This document shows positions 49,383-57,216 of a DNA stretch of 64,000 nucleotides, piece after piece. The notes beneath the pieces were generated by a model. The model ran no database searches. It was not told the DNA's origin and saw only the letters and a list, made by a program, of their open reading frames with translations. The DNA lies in NCBI RefSeq assembly GCF_041088075.1, contig NZ_JBGCVY010000014.1, forward strand, positions 62,001-126,000. The letters are read 5' to 3'. The position numbers and the translations under genes are program-made. Numbering within the stretch: position 1 is the stretch's first letter; every line of letters starts with the position of its first letter. The DNA comes from Mucilaginibacter_A sp041088075 (GTDB lineage: Bacteria > Bacteroidota > Bacteroidia > Sphingobacteriales > Sphingobacteriaceae).

Positions 49383-50710
49383 CACTCTTTATAAAAAAAC
49401 CACTTCGCCAGCTCTTTATAACTTGCTTTCTTCCCATACATCAACACGCCAACGCGGTAAATCCGCGCCGCAACCCAGGTGGTAAACAAAAACCCGGCAA
49501 TCATCATCACCATGGATAAAGCCAGTTGCCAACCGGGCACGCCAAACGGAACGCGCACCATCATGGCAATGGGCGCGGTAAACGGGATAACCGAAAGCCA
49601 GAACGCAAGTGAACTGTCGGGGTTGTTAACCAAAAAAGCAAACGATAAAATATAAGTAAACAACAGCGGCAGCGTGATGGGGAACATAAACTGCTGCGTT
49701 TCCGTTTCGCTGTCCACCGCCGAACCAACGGCCGCAAACAAGGCACTGTAAAGCAAGTATCCCGACAAAAAATAAAAGATAAAACAGCCGATGATGTACG
49801 GGTAATTGACACCTTTCAGGCTGTTTAAAAAACTCATCACCGGGTTGCCAATGGGCGGTTGCGCTTGCGCCGTACTGTTTTTACCACCTTTAATTTGGGT
49901 TTGATTGCTTTGTTCGGTGGCAGTTTCGTGTTTGGTAAAAGCTTTTTCGGCGATGTTGGTAACTGTGGTGGAAAGGACGATCCACAGCAAAAACTGCGTT
50001 AAACCCACCAAGCCCACGCCCAGGATTTTGCCCAGCATCAGTTGAAAAGGTTTCACCGAAGAAACAATCACTTCAATAATCCGGTTGGTTTTTTCTTCGA
50101 TCACGCCGCGCATCACTTGGGCACCGTAAATAAACAGCGAAAGGTAGATCAAAATAGCCGAAGCAACACCGATGCCGTAAGCCGAAGCTAAGTTGCTGTC
50201 TTTCTCGCCGTCGTCGGTCAGTTGTTTGGTTTCTGCGGAAATATTGCTTTTCAAGCCGCTTAGTTTTACCACATCAATACCGGCCGCCGCCATGTTGTTG
50301 CCGGTTGCAACGGTGTTCAATTGGTTTTCTACTTCGTTTACCAAAGCAAAATTGGGCTTCTTTTTGGAGAAAATCTGGACGCTGTTTTTAGCCGTTAAAT
50401 CTTTAGGGATGAATAGGACAAACAAATCCTCGTTCTTTTTCGCAGCCTTCTTGGCTTCGGACAACGATTGACTTAAAACACTGAAATGGATGTTTTTATG
50501 GTCTTTCAATTTCCCGGCAAAAACACCGCTTTCATCAATCACCTTAATTTCGCGGACTTTATTTAAACTGTCGCTGTTGGCCGCAATCAGGTAGATGACG
50601 GCGTACATGGCCAGGATCAATCCGGGAACCAAAAAAGTCATCAGGATAAACGATTTCTTTTTTACCCGCGCCAAATATTCACGCTGGATGATAAGTAAAG
50701 TTTTGTTCAT
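49382..50710 (-). CDS. ABC-2 type transporter permease
   Basis: A 442-residue membrane protein with one N-terminal helix after KKSFILMTFLVPG, a periplasmic domain of ~150 residues, and five or six C-terminal helices, as in NatB-like Na+ exporters. Its ATPase is encoded 11 bases upstream on the same strand. A low-complexity loop (TQIKGGKNSTAQAQ) within the membrane part is encoded by a motif B-like copy at 49872-49899. Substrate unknown. Confidence 0.9.
   Translation of the reverse strand: MNKTLLIIQREYLARVKKKSFILMTFLVPGLILAMYAVIYLIAANSDSLNKVREIKVIDESGVFAGKLKDHKNIHFSVLSQSLSEAKKAAKKNEDLFVLFIPKDLTAKNSVQIFSKKKPNFALVNEVENQLNTVATGNNMAAAGIDVVKLSGLKSNISAETKQLTDDGEKDSNLASAYGIGVASAILIYLSLFIYGAQVMRGVIEEKTNRIIEVIVSSVKPFQLMLGKILGVGLVGLTQFLLWIVLSTTVTNIAEKAFTKHETATEQSNQTQIKGGKNSTAQAQPPIGNPVMSFLNSLKGVNYPYIIGCFIFYFLSGYLLYSALFAAVGSAVDSETETQQFMFPITLPLLFTYILSFAFLVNNPDSSLAFWLSVIPFTAPIAMMVRVPFGVPGWQLALSMVMMIAGFLFTTWVAARIYRVGVLMYGKKASYKELAKWFFYKE
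49872..49899 (-). repeat. Near-full motif B inside the permease gene
   Basis: GTACTGTTTTTACC, ACCTTTAATTTGGG; encodes the loop TQIKGGKNST. Confidence 0.5.
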
Positions 50711-50721
50711 GGCGGTAATTG

Positions 50722-51627
50722 CTATTTGCGGTTTTGATTTACTTTCTGGATAAAAATTTCGTTCATCGTCGGGATCACTTCTTCCAATTTTTGGATGCCC
50801 ACTTTCGGGATGAGGTATTGCAATACTTCGTTTACCGTATGTTTTTCTTTGAGTTTGATTCGGATTGAATTGCTTTCCGCTCCCTGAATGTGTTGCAGCA
50901 ATTCAAAAGGTTCCGTTCCGTCGAAATCCAGTTTTCCCGAAAACTCGATTTGGTACGTGTTGTTGCGGTACGAATTGCGGATGGATCTTACCGGCCCGTC
51001 CAAAATTTTGTGCGACAAGTTGAGCAAGGCAATCGAGTCGCATAATTCCTCCACCGATTCCATTCGATGCGTAGAAAAAATAATGGTGGCTCCTTTTCGG
51101 TTCAATTCTAAAATTTCATCTTTGATGATTTCGGCATTCACCGGGTCAAAACCGCTGAAAGGCTCATCTAAAATAATCAGTTCCGGATCATGCAAAACAG
51201 TGCTTACAAACTGCACTTTTTGCTGCATGCCTTTCGATAGGTCTTCGATTTTTTTGTTCCACCAATCGCCCATGCCCAGCTTCTCAAACCAAGTTTTGAT
51301 GCGGCGTTCGGCATCGGCTTTTTCCAAACCTTTTAGCCGGGCTAAGTAAACCAACTGCTCGCCGATCTCCATTTTTTTGTACAAACCGCGTTCTTCGGGC
51401 ATGTAACCGATGCGTTCAATGTGCGACTGGTTCAATTTTTCGCCGTTAAAATAAACCTCGCCCGCATCCGGTGCCGTAATTTGGTTGATGATGCGGATCA
51501 GCGAAGTTTTGCCAGCACCGTTCGGGCCAAGCAAACCAAAGATTTTCCCTTTTTCAACTTCCAGGCTCACCTCATCCAACGCCCGGTGCCCGGCGTACTG
51601 TTTCACAATATTGCGGATACTTAGCAT
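50722..51627 (-). CDS. ABC transporter ATP-binding protein
   Basis: A 301-residue NatA-like ATPase. Walker A is GPNGAGKTSLI, the signature is LSKGMQQKVQF, Walker B is LIILDEPFSGFDP and the H-loop is IIFSTHRME. The C-terminal ~80 residues form the DUF4162-like tail. Operon with the permease. Its start codon (51625-51627) is the end of a motif A copy. Confidence 0.94.
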   Translation of the reverse strand: MLSIRNIVKQYAGHRALDEVSLEVEKGKIFGLLGPNGAGKTSLIRIINQITAPDAGEVYFNGEKLNQSHIERIGYMPEERGLYKKMEIGEQLVYLARLKGLEKADAERRIKTWFEKLGMGDWWNKKIEDLSKGMQQKVQFVSTVLHDPELIILDEPFSGFDPVNAEIIKDEILELNRKGATIIFSTHRMESVEELCDSIALLNLSHKILDGPVRSIRNSYRNNTYQIEFSGKLDFDGTEPFELLQHIQGAESNSIRIKLKEKHTVNEVLQYLIPKVGIQKLEEVIPTMNEIFIQKVNQNRK

Positions 51628-51650
51628 GCTTCTTTTATCGGTGTTTTTTT
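51625..51650 (+). repeat. Motif A copy supplying the start codon of the ABC ATPase gene
   Basis: On the gene strand: CACCGATAAAAGAAGCATGC, whose ATG is the start. The ribosome-binding site must lie in the repeat (AAAAGAAG). Confidence 0.75.
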
Positions 51651-51848
51651 GGTTAGAGAAGTTTGAAGGTAGAAATGTTACGGCAATGTAAATATTAAAA
51701 AGAGGAAAAAGGGAAGAATTTTGAGGTTAAAATAAATCGTGGTAAATAATTGAATTAAAATCTTAAGTTTAAAGATCAAGGTTAAAAATTATGGCTAAGG
51801 GAAGAAAAGGATTTAAGGAAGAAAACTAAAAAACAACCATTTGTAGTT

Positions 51849-53093
51849 ATGTTACGATATTCAAAATTGCTTCAAATACTTAAATCACTTGGAAAGATTC
51901 TACTAAAAGTATTCGTGGCTGGTATCAGCAGCCTCCTGGTTGTCCTTGCCCTAATGTGGGTAGATCATAGCAGAGAAACCATGCTTCCTATGCCAACCGG
52001 CCCTTTCGCAGTTGGTCGCACTACATACATTTGGAGTGATACAAAACAACAGGAAATAATGGCACCGAAACCAAACACAAGGCGGGAAGTTTTTGCCTGG
52101 ATTTGGTATCCCGCAGTGCCTCAAAAACTATCCCGGCCGGTTGAATATTTACCCGCTCCCTGGCGATTGGCACTTGAAAATCAGATTGGCGTGCTGTTAA
52201 CAAAATTTATAACACGAGATTTATCAAAGGTAAAAGCGCATAGTATTTACAATGGGGAAGTATCTCCTCAACAGCATTCCTATCCTGTAATATTGATGCG
52301 GGCCGGACTTGCTGCCTTAACCACTGATTATACAGCTCTTGCCGAAGATATTGCAAGTCATGGTTATGTTGTGGTAGGTTTCGATGCACCTTATCGAACC
52401 ACTGTTGTTGTCTTATCAAATGGAAAGGTAATTACGAGGGCACCTCAAAACAATGCGGATCTTGTTGGCGGAAATGAGCAGGAGGATTTGGCAAAACACC
52501 TCGTTCAAGCTTGGGCAAGTGATATGAGCTTTGCCCTTGATCATTTGGAACGCCTTAACTCGTCTGATACTTCTGGCAGATTTTCAGGTCGGCTGGATCT
52601 AAAGCGGGTTGGCGTGTTTGGCCATTCCTTAGGCGGTGCTACAGCTTTGCAGTTTTGCCATGATGATTCCCGGTGCAAAGCAGGTATCGACGTGGATGGA
52701 GCTCCTCTTGGAAACGTGGTTAATGAAGGAATTAAGCAACCATTTATGTTTTTAATGAGCGACCATAGCAACGAACCCGGTACAGAAACATGCCCTGTTC
52801 TGGCAAATATTCGATCCATTTATAATAAACTTCCTGCTGATAAAAGGTTGCATATTTTAATTAAAGGTTCAAATCATTTCATGTTTAGCGACCGTGGGGC
52901 AATGTTGATGAGTCCGCTAATGATGCGTATGCTGCGGATACTTGGAATTGTGCATATTGATGGACGCCGCCAAATAACCTTAACTTCACATTACATCAGC
53001 ACTTTTTTTGACGTTTACCTGAAAGGGAAACCTGCTTCGCTACTTAATCGCCCAACCAAGGATCAGGAAATTGAGTATGTTCATTTAAAGTAA
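51849..53093 (+). CDS. PAF-acetylhydrolase-like alpha/beta hydrolase
   Basis: A 414-residue protein with an N-terminal membrane anchor (residues ~15-38) and an alpha/beta hydrolase domain. Nucleophile elbow VGVFGHSLGGATALQF; the oxyanion/substrate part shows YPVILMRAGLAALTTDY and SHGYVVVGFDAPYR; the acid lies in GIDVDGAPLG and the histidine in KGSNHFMFSD. It resembles platelet-activating-factor acetylhydrolase isoform II (DUF-type lipases). It has no motif A or B inside and weaker codon bias, consistent with later acquisition. Confidence 0.85.
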   Translation: MLRYSKLLQILKSLGKILLKVFVAGISSLLVVLALMWVDHSRETMLPMPTGPFAVGRTTYIWSDTKQQEIMAPKPNTRREVFAWIWYPAVPQKLSRPVEYLPAPWRLALENQIGVLLTKFITRDLSKVKAHSIYNGEVSPQQHSYPVILMRAGLAALTTDYTALAEDIASHGYVVVGFDAPYRTTVVVLSNGKVITRAPQNNADLVGGNEQEDLAKHLVQAWASDMSFALDHLERLNSSDTSGRFSGRLDLKRVGVFGHSLGGATALQFCHDDSRCKAGIDVDGAPLGNVVNEGIKQPFMFLMSDHSNEPGTETCPVLANIRSIYNKLPADKRLHILIKGSNHFMFSDRGAMLMSPLMMRMLRILGIVHIDGRRQITLTSHYISTFFDVYLKGKPASLLNRPTKDQEIEYVHLK

Positions 53094-53160
53094 ATTACAA
53101 ATCAAAAATGTATTTTTCTTCGACAAAAAACCAACACTTCCCCAAAACCATTTCCCACCA

Positions 53161-53400
53161 ATGCTTCTTTTACCAGCATAAAATTGATGTCAGGTTTATA
53201 AAATTTATGCAAGTCAGAATTTCTAAAAGCAATCGCCAAACAAGGTTGTATTTCCCGATCAAATTATTTTCCAATCATTTTTTCAAAAATTAAAACATTG
53301 GTTTTGTTTAAAAACCGGCTACCGAAAAAATCCCTGTCAACAGTATTTCGTATATCTAACATGTAGCCCTTCCTGTTTTTTACCTGCTAAAAGAAGCATT
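53161..53400. repeat. Wide motif A pair, tail-to-tail (240 bp)
   Basis: ATGCTTCTTTTACCAG, CATAAAATTGATGTC (53161-53191) and TTTTTTACCTG, CTAAAAGAAGCATT (53377-53400). The ~185-base centre holds no convincing gene (an AT-rich frame runs through the left arm). Confidence 0.65.
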
Positions 53401-53475
53401 AATCAACACAGCTTCAATTTTAAACAAGCACAAAGTCATCAGTTGATACAATTAAACATTAAACTTTATTAAGGA

Positions 53476-54384
53476 ATGAACAAGGCATACATCATCATGG
53501 CCCATAAAAGCCCAAACCAATTGTTCCGTTTGGTCTCGCGGTTGAACGACGACAATTCAGAATTTTTTATCCATATTGATTTAAAAGCAGATTTAGCAGC
53601 GTTTGCAAACGTACAGGAATTTGGCAAAGCAGTGCATTTTATAAAACGGTTTGATGCTACCTGGGGAGGTTTGGGATTGATTAAACCTTACCTGGCGGGA
53701 ATGAAAGCTGTTCGTGATTCTTCCACCAAGTTTGACCGCATTATGTTGTTGAGCGGCCAGGATTATCCCATCAAAAGCAACGCGCAGATTGACCGTTTTT
53801 TTAAAAACAGCAAGCATTCCAATTTCATCAACTATTTTCCGATCCCCAATTATGAGAAATGGCCGGGCGGCGACCGCGGCGGCTGGTACCGGGTTGATAA
53901 ATATTATTTCGGCAACAAATGGTACGAGTTCTTCGGTTCCAAATCCATGAACTTGCTTTCTACTTACCTGCCTTTTTTGAGGAGGAAAATGCCAAACGGA
54001 ATGCACCCTTATACCGGCCAAACTTGGTGGAATTTGGATAACTATGCGCTGGATTATATTTTGGATTACAACGACCGGCATCCCGAATACCTGCATTTTC
54101 ACCGCAACACATTTGTGGCCGATGAGCTTTTTGTGCAAATGATTATCGGCAACAGCAAAGACGAACGCCTTTTAAACAGCATCGAAAACAGCGAAAAACG
54201 GTTTACCATCTGGCCGAAAGCAAACAGCGCGCACCCAAAAATTTTGGGCAAAAACGATTTGCAGGCGATTTTGGCTTCGGAAGATTTGTTTGCCCGCAAG
54301 TTTGATGAAAACGTGGATACGGAGATTATGGATTTGATTGATCAGGAAGTTTTGTTTGCGGACCGGGAACTGGAGGTTTCTTAA
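53476..54384 (+). CDS. GT14 beta-1,6-N-acetylglucosaminyltransferase-like protein
   Basis: A 302-residue member of the core-2/I-branching family. Landmarks: YIIMAHKSPNQLFRLVSRL, FFIHIDLKAD, TWGGLGLIKPYLAG, RIMLLSGQDYPIKSNAQI and FHRNTFVADELFVQMII. It adds sugars to surface glycans; the acceptor is unknown. Solitary gene. Confidence 0.9.
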   Translation: MNKAYIIMAHKSPNQLFRLVSRLNDDNSEFFIHIDLKADLAAFANVQEFGKAVHFIKRFDATWGGLGLIKPYLAGMKAVRDSSTKFDRIMLLSGQDYPIKSNAQIDRFFKNSKHSNFINYFPIPNYEKWPGGDRGGWYRVDKYYFGNKWYEFFGSKSMNLLSTYLPFLRRKMPNGMHPYTGQTWWNLDNYALDYILDYNDRHPEYLHFHRNTFVADELFVQMIIGNSKDERLLNSIENSEKRFTIWPKANSAHPKILGKNDLQAILASEDLFARKFDENVDTEIMDLIDQEVLFADRELEVS

Positions 54385-54453
54385 ACAATACGGCCTTTAA
54401 TTGCTATCATTATAGGATTGCAATTATTTAGATTATCACTAAAAGAAGAAATC

Positions 54454-54753
54454 ATGGAAACTGAAATGCCTCCGATTCATCCTGGTGCAATATTGCGGGA
54501 AGATATTTTAAAGGAAATGAAGCTGTCCGTTACCAAAGCAGCAGAAAATTTGCAAGTGAGCCGGAAACAACTTTCTGAGGTTGTAAATGAAGGGGCTTCA
54601 ATATCGGCAGAAATGGCCGTGCGCTTGGAAAGTGCTTTTGGTGTTAAGGCAGAATTTTGGTTGGATATGCAAAAGGCCCATGATATTTGGAAAGTGAAAC
54701 AAAGCGGGCGCGTGCAAGGAATCCGGCGGATAGCACTTGAACCTGCAGGGTAG
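54454..54753 (+). CDS. HigA family antitoxin, without a toxin gene
   Basis: A 99-residue XRE-fold protein: PPIHPGAILREDILKEMKLS, then TKAAENLQVSRKQLSEVVN (helix-turn-helix) and AVRLESAFGVKAEFWLDMQ, the classical HigA pattern. HigB toxins are normally encoded just upstream; the 69 bases before this ATG contain none. So it is an orphan antitoxin or a free regulator. ATG 54454 gives the usual start; a TTG lies 36 bases earlier. Confidence 0.85.
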   Translation: METEMPPIHPGAILREDILKEMKLSVTKAAENLQVSRKQLSEVVNEGASISAEMAVRLESAFGVKAEFWLDMQKAHDIWKVKQSGRVQGIRRIALEPAG

Positions 54754-54768
54754 ATAATCTTTTTCAAT

Positions 54769-54847
54769 CCTGATTTTTTGGTCATAAAAGAAGCATGCCT
54801 AAAACTTTTTGCGGTTGATGCTTCTTTTATCAATAAAAAAACAATGT
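54769..54847. repeat. Motif A pair, head-to-head
   Basis: CCTGATTTTTTGG, TCATAAAAGAAGCATGCC on the left; GATGCTTCTTTTATC, AATAAAAAAACAATGTC on the right. The ATG at 54844, start of the next gene, lies in the right tail. Confidence 0.75.
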
Positions 54848-55563
54848 CAGGATTACAAAATTTTGTGCAGTTACCGGTTGCCGACGGAACAACTATGCAA
54901 GCTTATACATCCATTCCGGCGCATGGCAAAAGCCCGTTTCCGGGCTTAATTTTATTTCAGGAAGCTTTTGGCGTAAACCACCACATCCGCAAACTGGCCG
55001 ACCGTTTTGCCGATGAAGGTTATTTCGTTATCGCACCGGAGCTTTTTCACCGTACCGCCAAACCCGGGATTGAAATTGATTATACCGATTTCAATTCAGC
55101 AATGCCGCACATGCGGGCTTTAACAACCGAAGGGCTGGAGGCTGATGTCCAGGCAACCTGGGACTGGCTGGAAAACCACTCGCAGGTAGAAAACGGAAAA
55201 ATTGTGGCTACCGGTTATTGCCTGGGCGGGCGTGTTAGTTTTTTGGCCAATACCATGCTTCCGTTTAAAGCCGTTGCTTCTTATTATGGTGCCGGCATTG
55301 TTCCTGATCTCATTAAAAGGGCCGCTGCCATCAACGCGCCGCATTTGTTTTTTTGGGGAGGAAAAGACCAGCACATCCCGAAAGAACAAATCGAAACCAT
55401 TAAAAACGAGCTGACAAAAGTTGGCAAGCAGTTTATCAATGTCGAGTTTTCTGATGCCGATCATGGTTTCTTTTGTGATGAACGCGCCAGTTTTAATGCC
55501 GATGCCGCCGAACTGGCCTGGGGCTTAACGCTGGAGTTTTTTATACAGAAAATGAAGCTTTAG
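54844..55563 (+). CDS. Dienelactone hydrolase family protein
   Basis: A 239-residue alpha/beta hydrolase. Nucleophile elbow ATGYCLGGRVSF (Cys), acid in FFWGGKDQHIP, histidine in DADHGFFCDERASF; the early LILFQEAFGVNHHIRKLADRF (Glu-latch) is typical. It cleaves lactones or esters. I chose ATG 54844; the longer frame from 54778 merely reads through the repeat pair. Confidence 0.92.
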   Translation: MSGLQNFVQLPVADGTTMQAYTSIPAHGKSPFPGLILFQEAFGVNHHIRKLADRFADEGYFVIAPELFHRTAKPGIEIDYTDFNSAMPHMRALTTEGLEADVQATWDWLENHSQVENGKIVATGYCLGGRVSFLANTMLPFKAVASYYGAGIVPDLIKRAAAINAPHLFFWGGKDQHIPKEQIETIKNELTKVGKQFINVEFSDADHGFFCDERASFNADAAELAWGLTLEFFIQKMKL

Positions 55564-55565
55564 GG

Positions 55566-55650
55566 GTGAAGAGGTTAGAAATGAAGAGGTGAAAGGTTTA
55601 GAGGCAAAAGGTAACTGGCAACCCGCAACTGAAAACAGGCAACTGAAAAG
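55566..55650. repeat. Short-word repeat DNA between genes (GAAGAGGT and AACTGAAAAC words)
   Basis: GTGAAGAGGTTAGAAATG, AAGAGGTGAAAGG, then CAACCCGCAACTGAAAACAG, GCAACTGAAAAGG. Direct word repeats without an obvious inverted arm. Confidence 0.5.
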
Positions 55651-55666
55651 GCCAGGCGATGGGGGA

Positions 55667-56311
55667 ATGGTTTATACGGAAACCAATTTAAGCCACCGTT
55701 TTCCCGAACCTTTGAACACCATTACTTCCGGCTTCTTTTTCATACTAGCCCTTTACTGGATTTTCCGGTTAAAGGGCTTTTCCAAACACTATGTTTTCCT
55801 CAGCATTGCTTCCTGGATCTTACTGATCGGCAGTATCGGCGGCACACTTTACCATGGTTTGCGCCGTTACCCGGTTTTTATTATGATGGATTGGCTGCCC
55901 ATTACAATTCTTTGTTTGCTTGCAAACGGATATTTCTGGTACAAATATTCGGGCAAATGGTATCAAGGATTTTGGTTAATGTTGGTATTTAGCGGGGTTG
56001 AAAATTTAATACGTTCATCTTTGCGTAATGTTAACGTGCAGATTTTTATCAATGTAAATTATGCCGCCATGGTGCTGATGGTTTTGTTGCCTTTGGTTTT
56101 GTTGCTGGTTAAAATGAAAGGGCACAATTGGCAATTTATTGTTGCTGCTTTGGTTTCCTTCGGGATTGCCTTGTTTTTCCGTATTGCCGATGGCTGGGCT
56201 TTGCTTCCGGTCGGCACGCATTTTTTGTGGCATGTTTTCGGTGTAATTGCTACCGCTTTAATGTTTGTTTTTTTAAAACGGATTGCCGAAGACAGGCAGG
56301 GTTTAAGCTGA
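55667..56311 (+). CDS. CREST-superfamily (ceramidase-like) membrane protein
   Basis: A 214-residue protein with seven predicted helices. It starts TETNLSHRFPEPLNTITSGFF. The metal-site pattern of the CREST family is seen as TLYHGLRRYPVFIMMDW (His, Asp) and VGTHFLWHVFG (two His). Members are hydrolases of ceramides or related amides. The ATG at 55667 is chosen since the earlier part is repeat DNA. The TGA stop shares bases with a motif A copy. Confidence 0.78.
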   Translation: MVYTETNLSHRFPEPLNTITSGFFFILALYWIFRLKGFSKHYVFLSIASWILLIGSIGGTLYHGLRRYPVFIMMDWLPITILCLLANGYFWYKYSGKWYQGFWLMLVFSGVENLIRSSLRNVNVQIFINVNYAAMVLMVLLPLVLLLVKMKGHNWQFIVAALVSFGIALFFRIADGWALLPVGTHFLWHVFGVIATALMFVFLKRIAEDRQGLS

Positions 56312-56340
56312 TGCTTCTTTTACCGGTATAAAATTGGTGC
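56311..56340 (-). repeat. Motif A copy on a stop codon
   Basis: TGATGCTTCTTTTACC, GGTATAAAATTGGTGC: the TGA is the stop of the CREST gene. Confidence 0.8.
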
Positions 56341-56438
56341 AAAAGCTACAACTGCTAAACCTTGACAAATGTTTTACGTTAAACAGGCAAGGTATTTGTT
56401 TATCCTGCTATCATTTAAAAGAAATTACAAACTAACTC

Positions 56439-56780
56439 ATGAAAAAACTGATTTTGATTTTTGCCGTATTTTTTACGCTGTCTGCTGTTACCGGGACTTT
56501 TGTACAGGCCCAAAGTGTTAAAAACACTTATTACAAGCATGGTAAAAAGTATGTTTACACCACTAAAACGCGCAGGGGAATGTCTAAACGTGCAAAAGGT
56601 GCGTTGATTGGCGGTGGTGCCGGCGCATTGGGCGGTGCTTTGATTGGCCATGGTGTTAAAGGCGCATTAATTGGCGGTGCGCTTGGTGCCGGTGCCGGTT
56701 ATGTTGTTGGCAACGAGACTGATAAGGGAAAATCACGTGCGCAAGGCCATACGGTTTACAAACGCAAAGTGGTTAACTAA
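56439..56780 (+). CDS. Secreted glycine-zipper protein
   Basis: A 113-residue protein: a signal peptide (to ~residue 24), a basic region, then a glycine zipper ALIGGGAGALGGALIGHG, KGALIGGALGAGAGYVVG, and a basic tail. Glycine zippers form packed or oligomeric helices in envelopes. No specific function can be assigned. Confidence 0.8.
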   Translation: MKKLILIFAVFFTLSAVTGTFVQAQSVKNTYYKHGKKYVYTTKTRRGMSKRAKGALIGGGAGALGGALIGHGVKGALIGGALGAGAGYVVGNETDKGKSRAQGHTVYKRKVVN

Positions 56781-56793
56781 CCTCATTTTTACT

Positions 56794-56836
56794 GCATAAA
56801 AAAAGCATGTCCAACGGAGACATGCTTTTTTTATGC
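56794..56836 (+). terminator. Terminator hairpin resembling a head-to-head motif A pair
   Basis: GCATAAAAAAAGCATGTC, CAACGGA, GACATGCTTTTTTTATGC: a perfect 18-bp stem with a 7-base loop. It has the motif A frame (cataaaa..agcatg) with AAA in place of GAA. Confidence 0.85.
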
Positions 56837-56852
56837 CCTATTTTTTGGTGTT

Positions 56853-57020
56853 TTAATTTAACGAAGCCATATCAATCACAAAGCGGTAATGCACATCGCC
56901 TTTCAGCGTGCGCTCGTATGCTTCGTTTATCTGGTCAATTTTGATCATTTTCACATCTCAGGTAATGCCATGTTCGGCATAAACTTTAACTGCTGCCATG
57001 TTCCGGTTTTTAATGTTGCA
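56853..57020 (-). pseudogene. C-terminal remnant of a zinc-type alcohol dehydrogenase
   Basis: On the minus strand the frame reads KVYAEHGIT, an in-frame TGA, then DVKMIKIDQINEAYERTLKG, DVHYRFVIDMASLN and a stop. This is the C-terminus of NADP-dependent CAD-like alcohol dehydrogenases (DVEMIKIDQINEAYERML..VKYRFVID). The rest of the gene is missing and a nonsense codon has replaced Ser/Pro. Confidence 0.7.
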
Positions 57021-57063
57021 ACTAGTACCGGGTTTTTATTGTTTAAAAAAAGTCAAAAGCTTC

Positions 57064-57150
57064 ACACCCGGCCCTTTTCGGGGGAGAGGGAGACAAAGCG
57101 GCAGACTTTTCAAAACCCCTCTTTTTTGGAGAGGGGTTTAGGGCGAGGCA
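57064..57150. repeat. Dispersed repeat, CCCCTCTTTTTTGGAGAGGGG family
   Basis: Two hairpins: CCCGGCCCTTTTCGGGGG and AACCCCTCTTTTTTGG, AGAGGGGTTTAGGGCGAGGC. The second matches the repeat before maf (47394). Confidence 0.65.
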
Positions 57151-57183
57151 AACCAATTTCCTGTTTTTTTGGTAGTATCACCA

Positions 57184-57216
57184 ACACCAATTTTATACCC
57201 ATAAAAACAGCATCAT
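57184..57216 (+). repeat. Full-length motif B variant ahead of the DUF255 gene
   Basis: ACACCAATTTTATACC, CATAAAAACAGCATCATG: motif A tail with a B-type AAAAACAG head ending GCAT. The start codon ATG (57215-57217) directly follows. Confidence 0.75.

Noticed and set aside
53108..53293. A 61-codon plus-strand frame after the PAF-AH-like gene
   Set aside because: It runs through a motif A copy, has no plausible domain or signal and no ribosome-binding site; treated as non-coding.
54769..54843. N-terminal extension of the dienelactone hydrolase from 54778
   Set aside because: The extension is only the reading-through of two motif A copies (IKEAC...DASFINKK); the family start fits the ATG at 54844.
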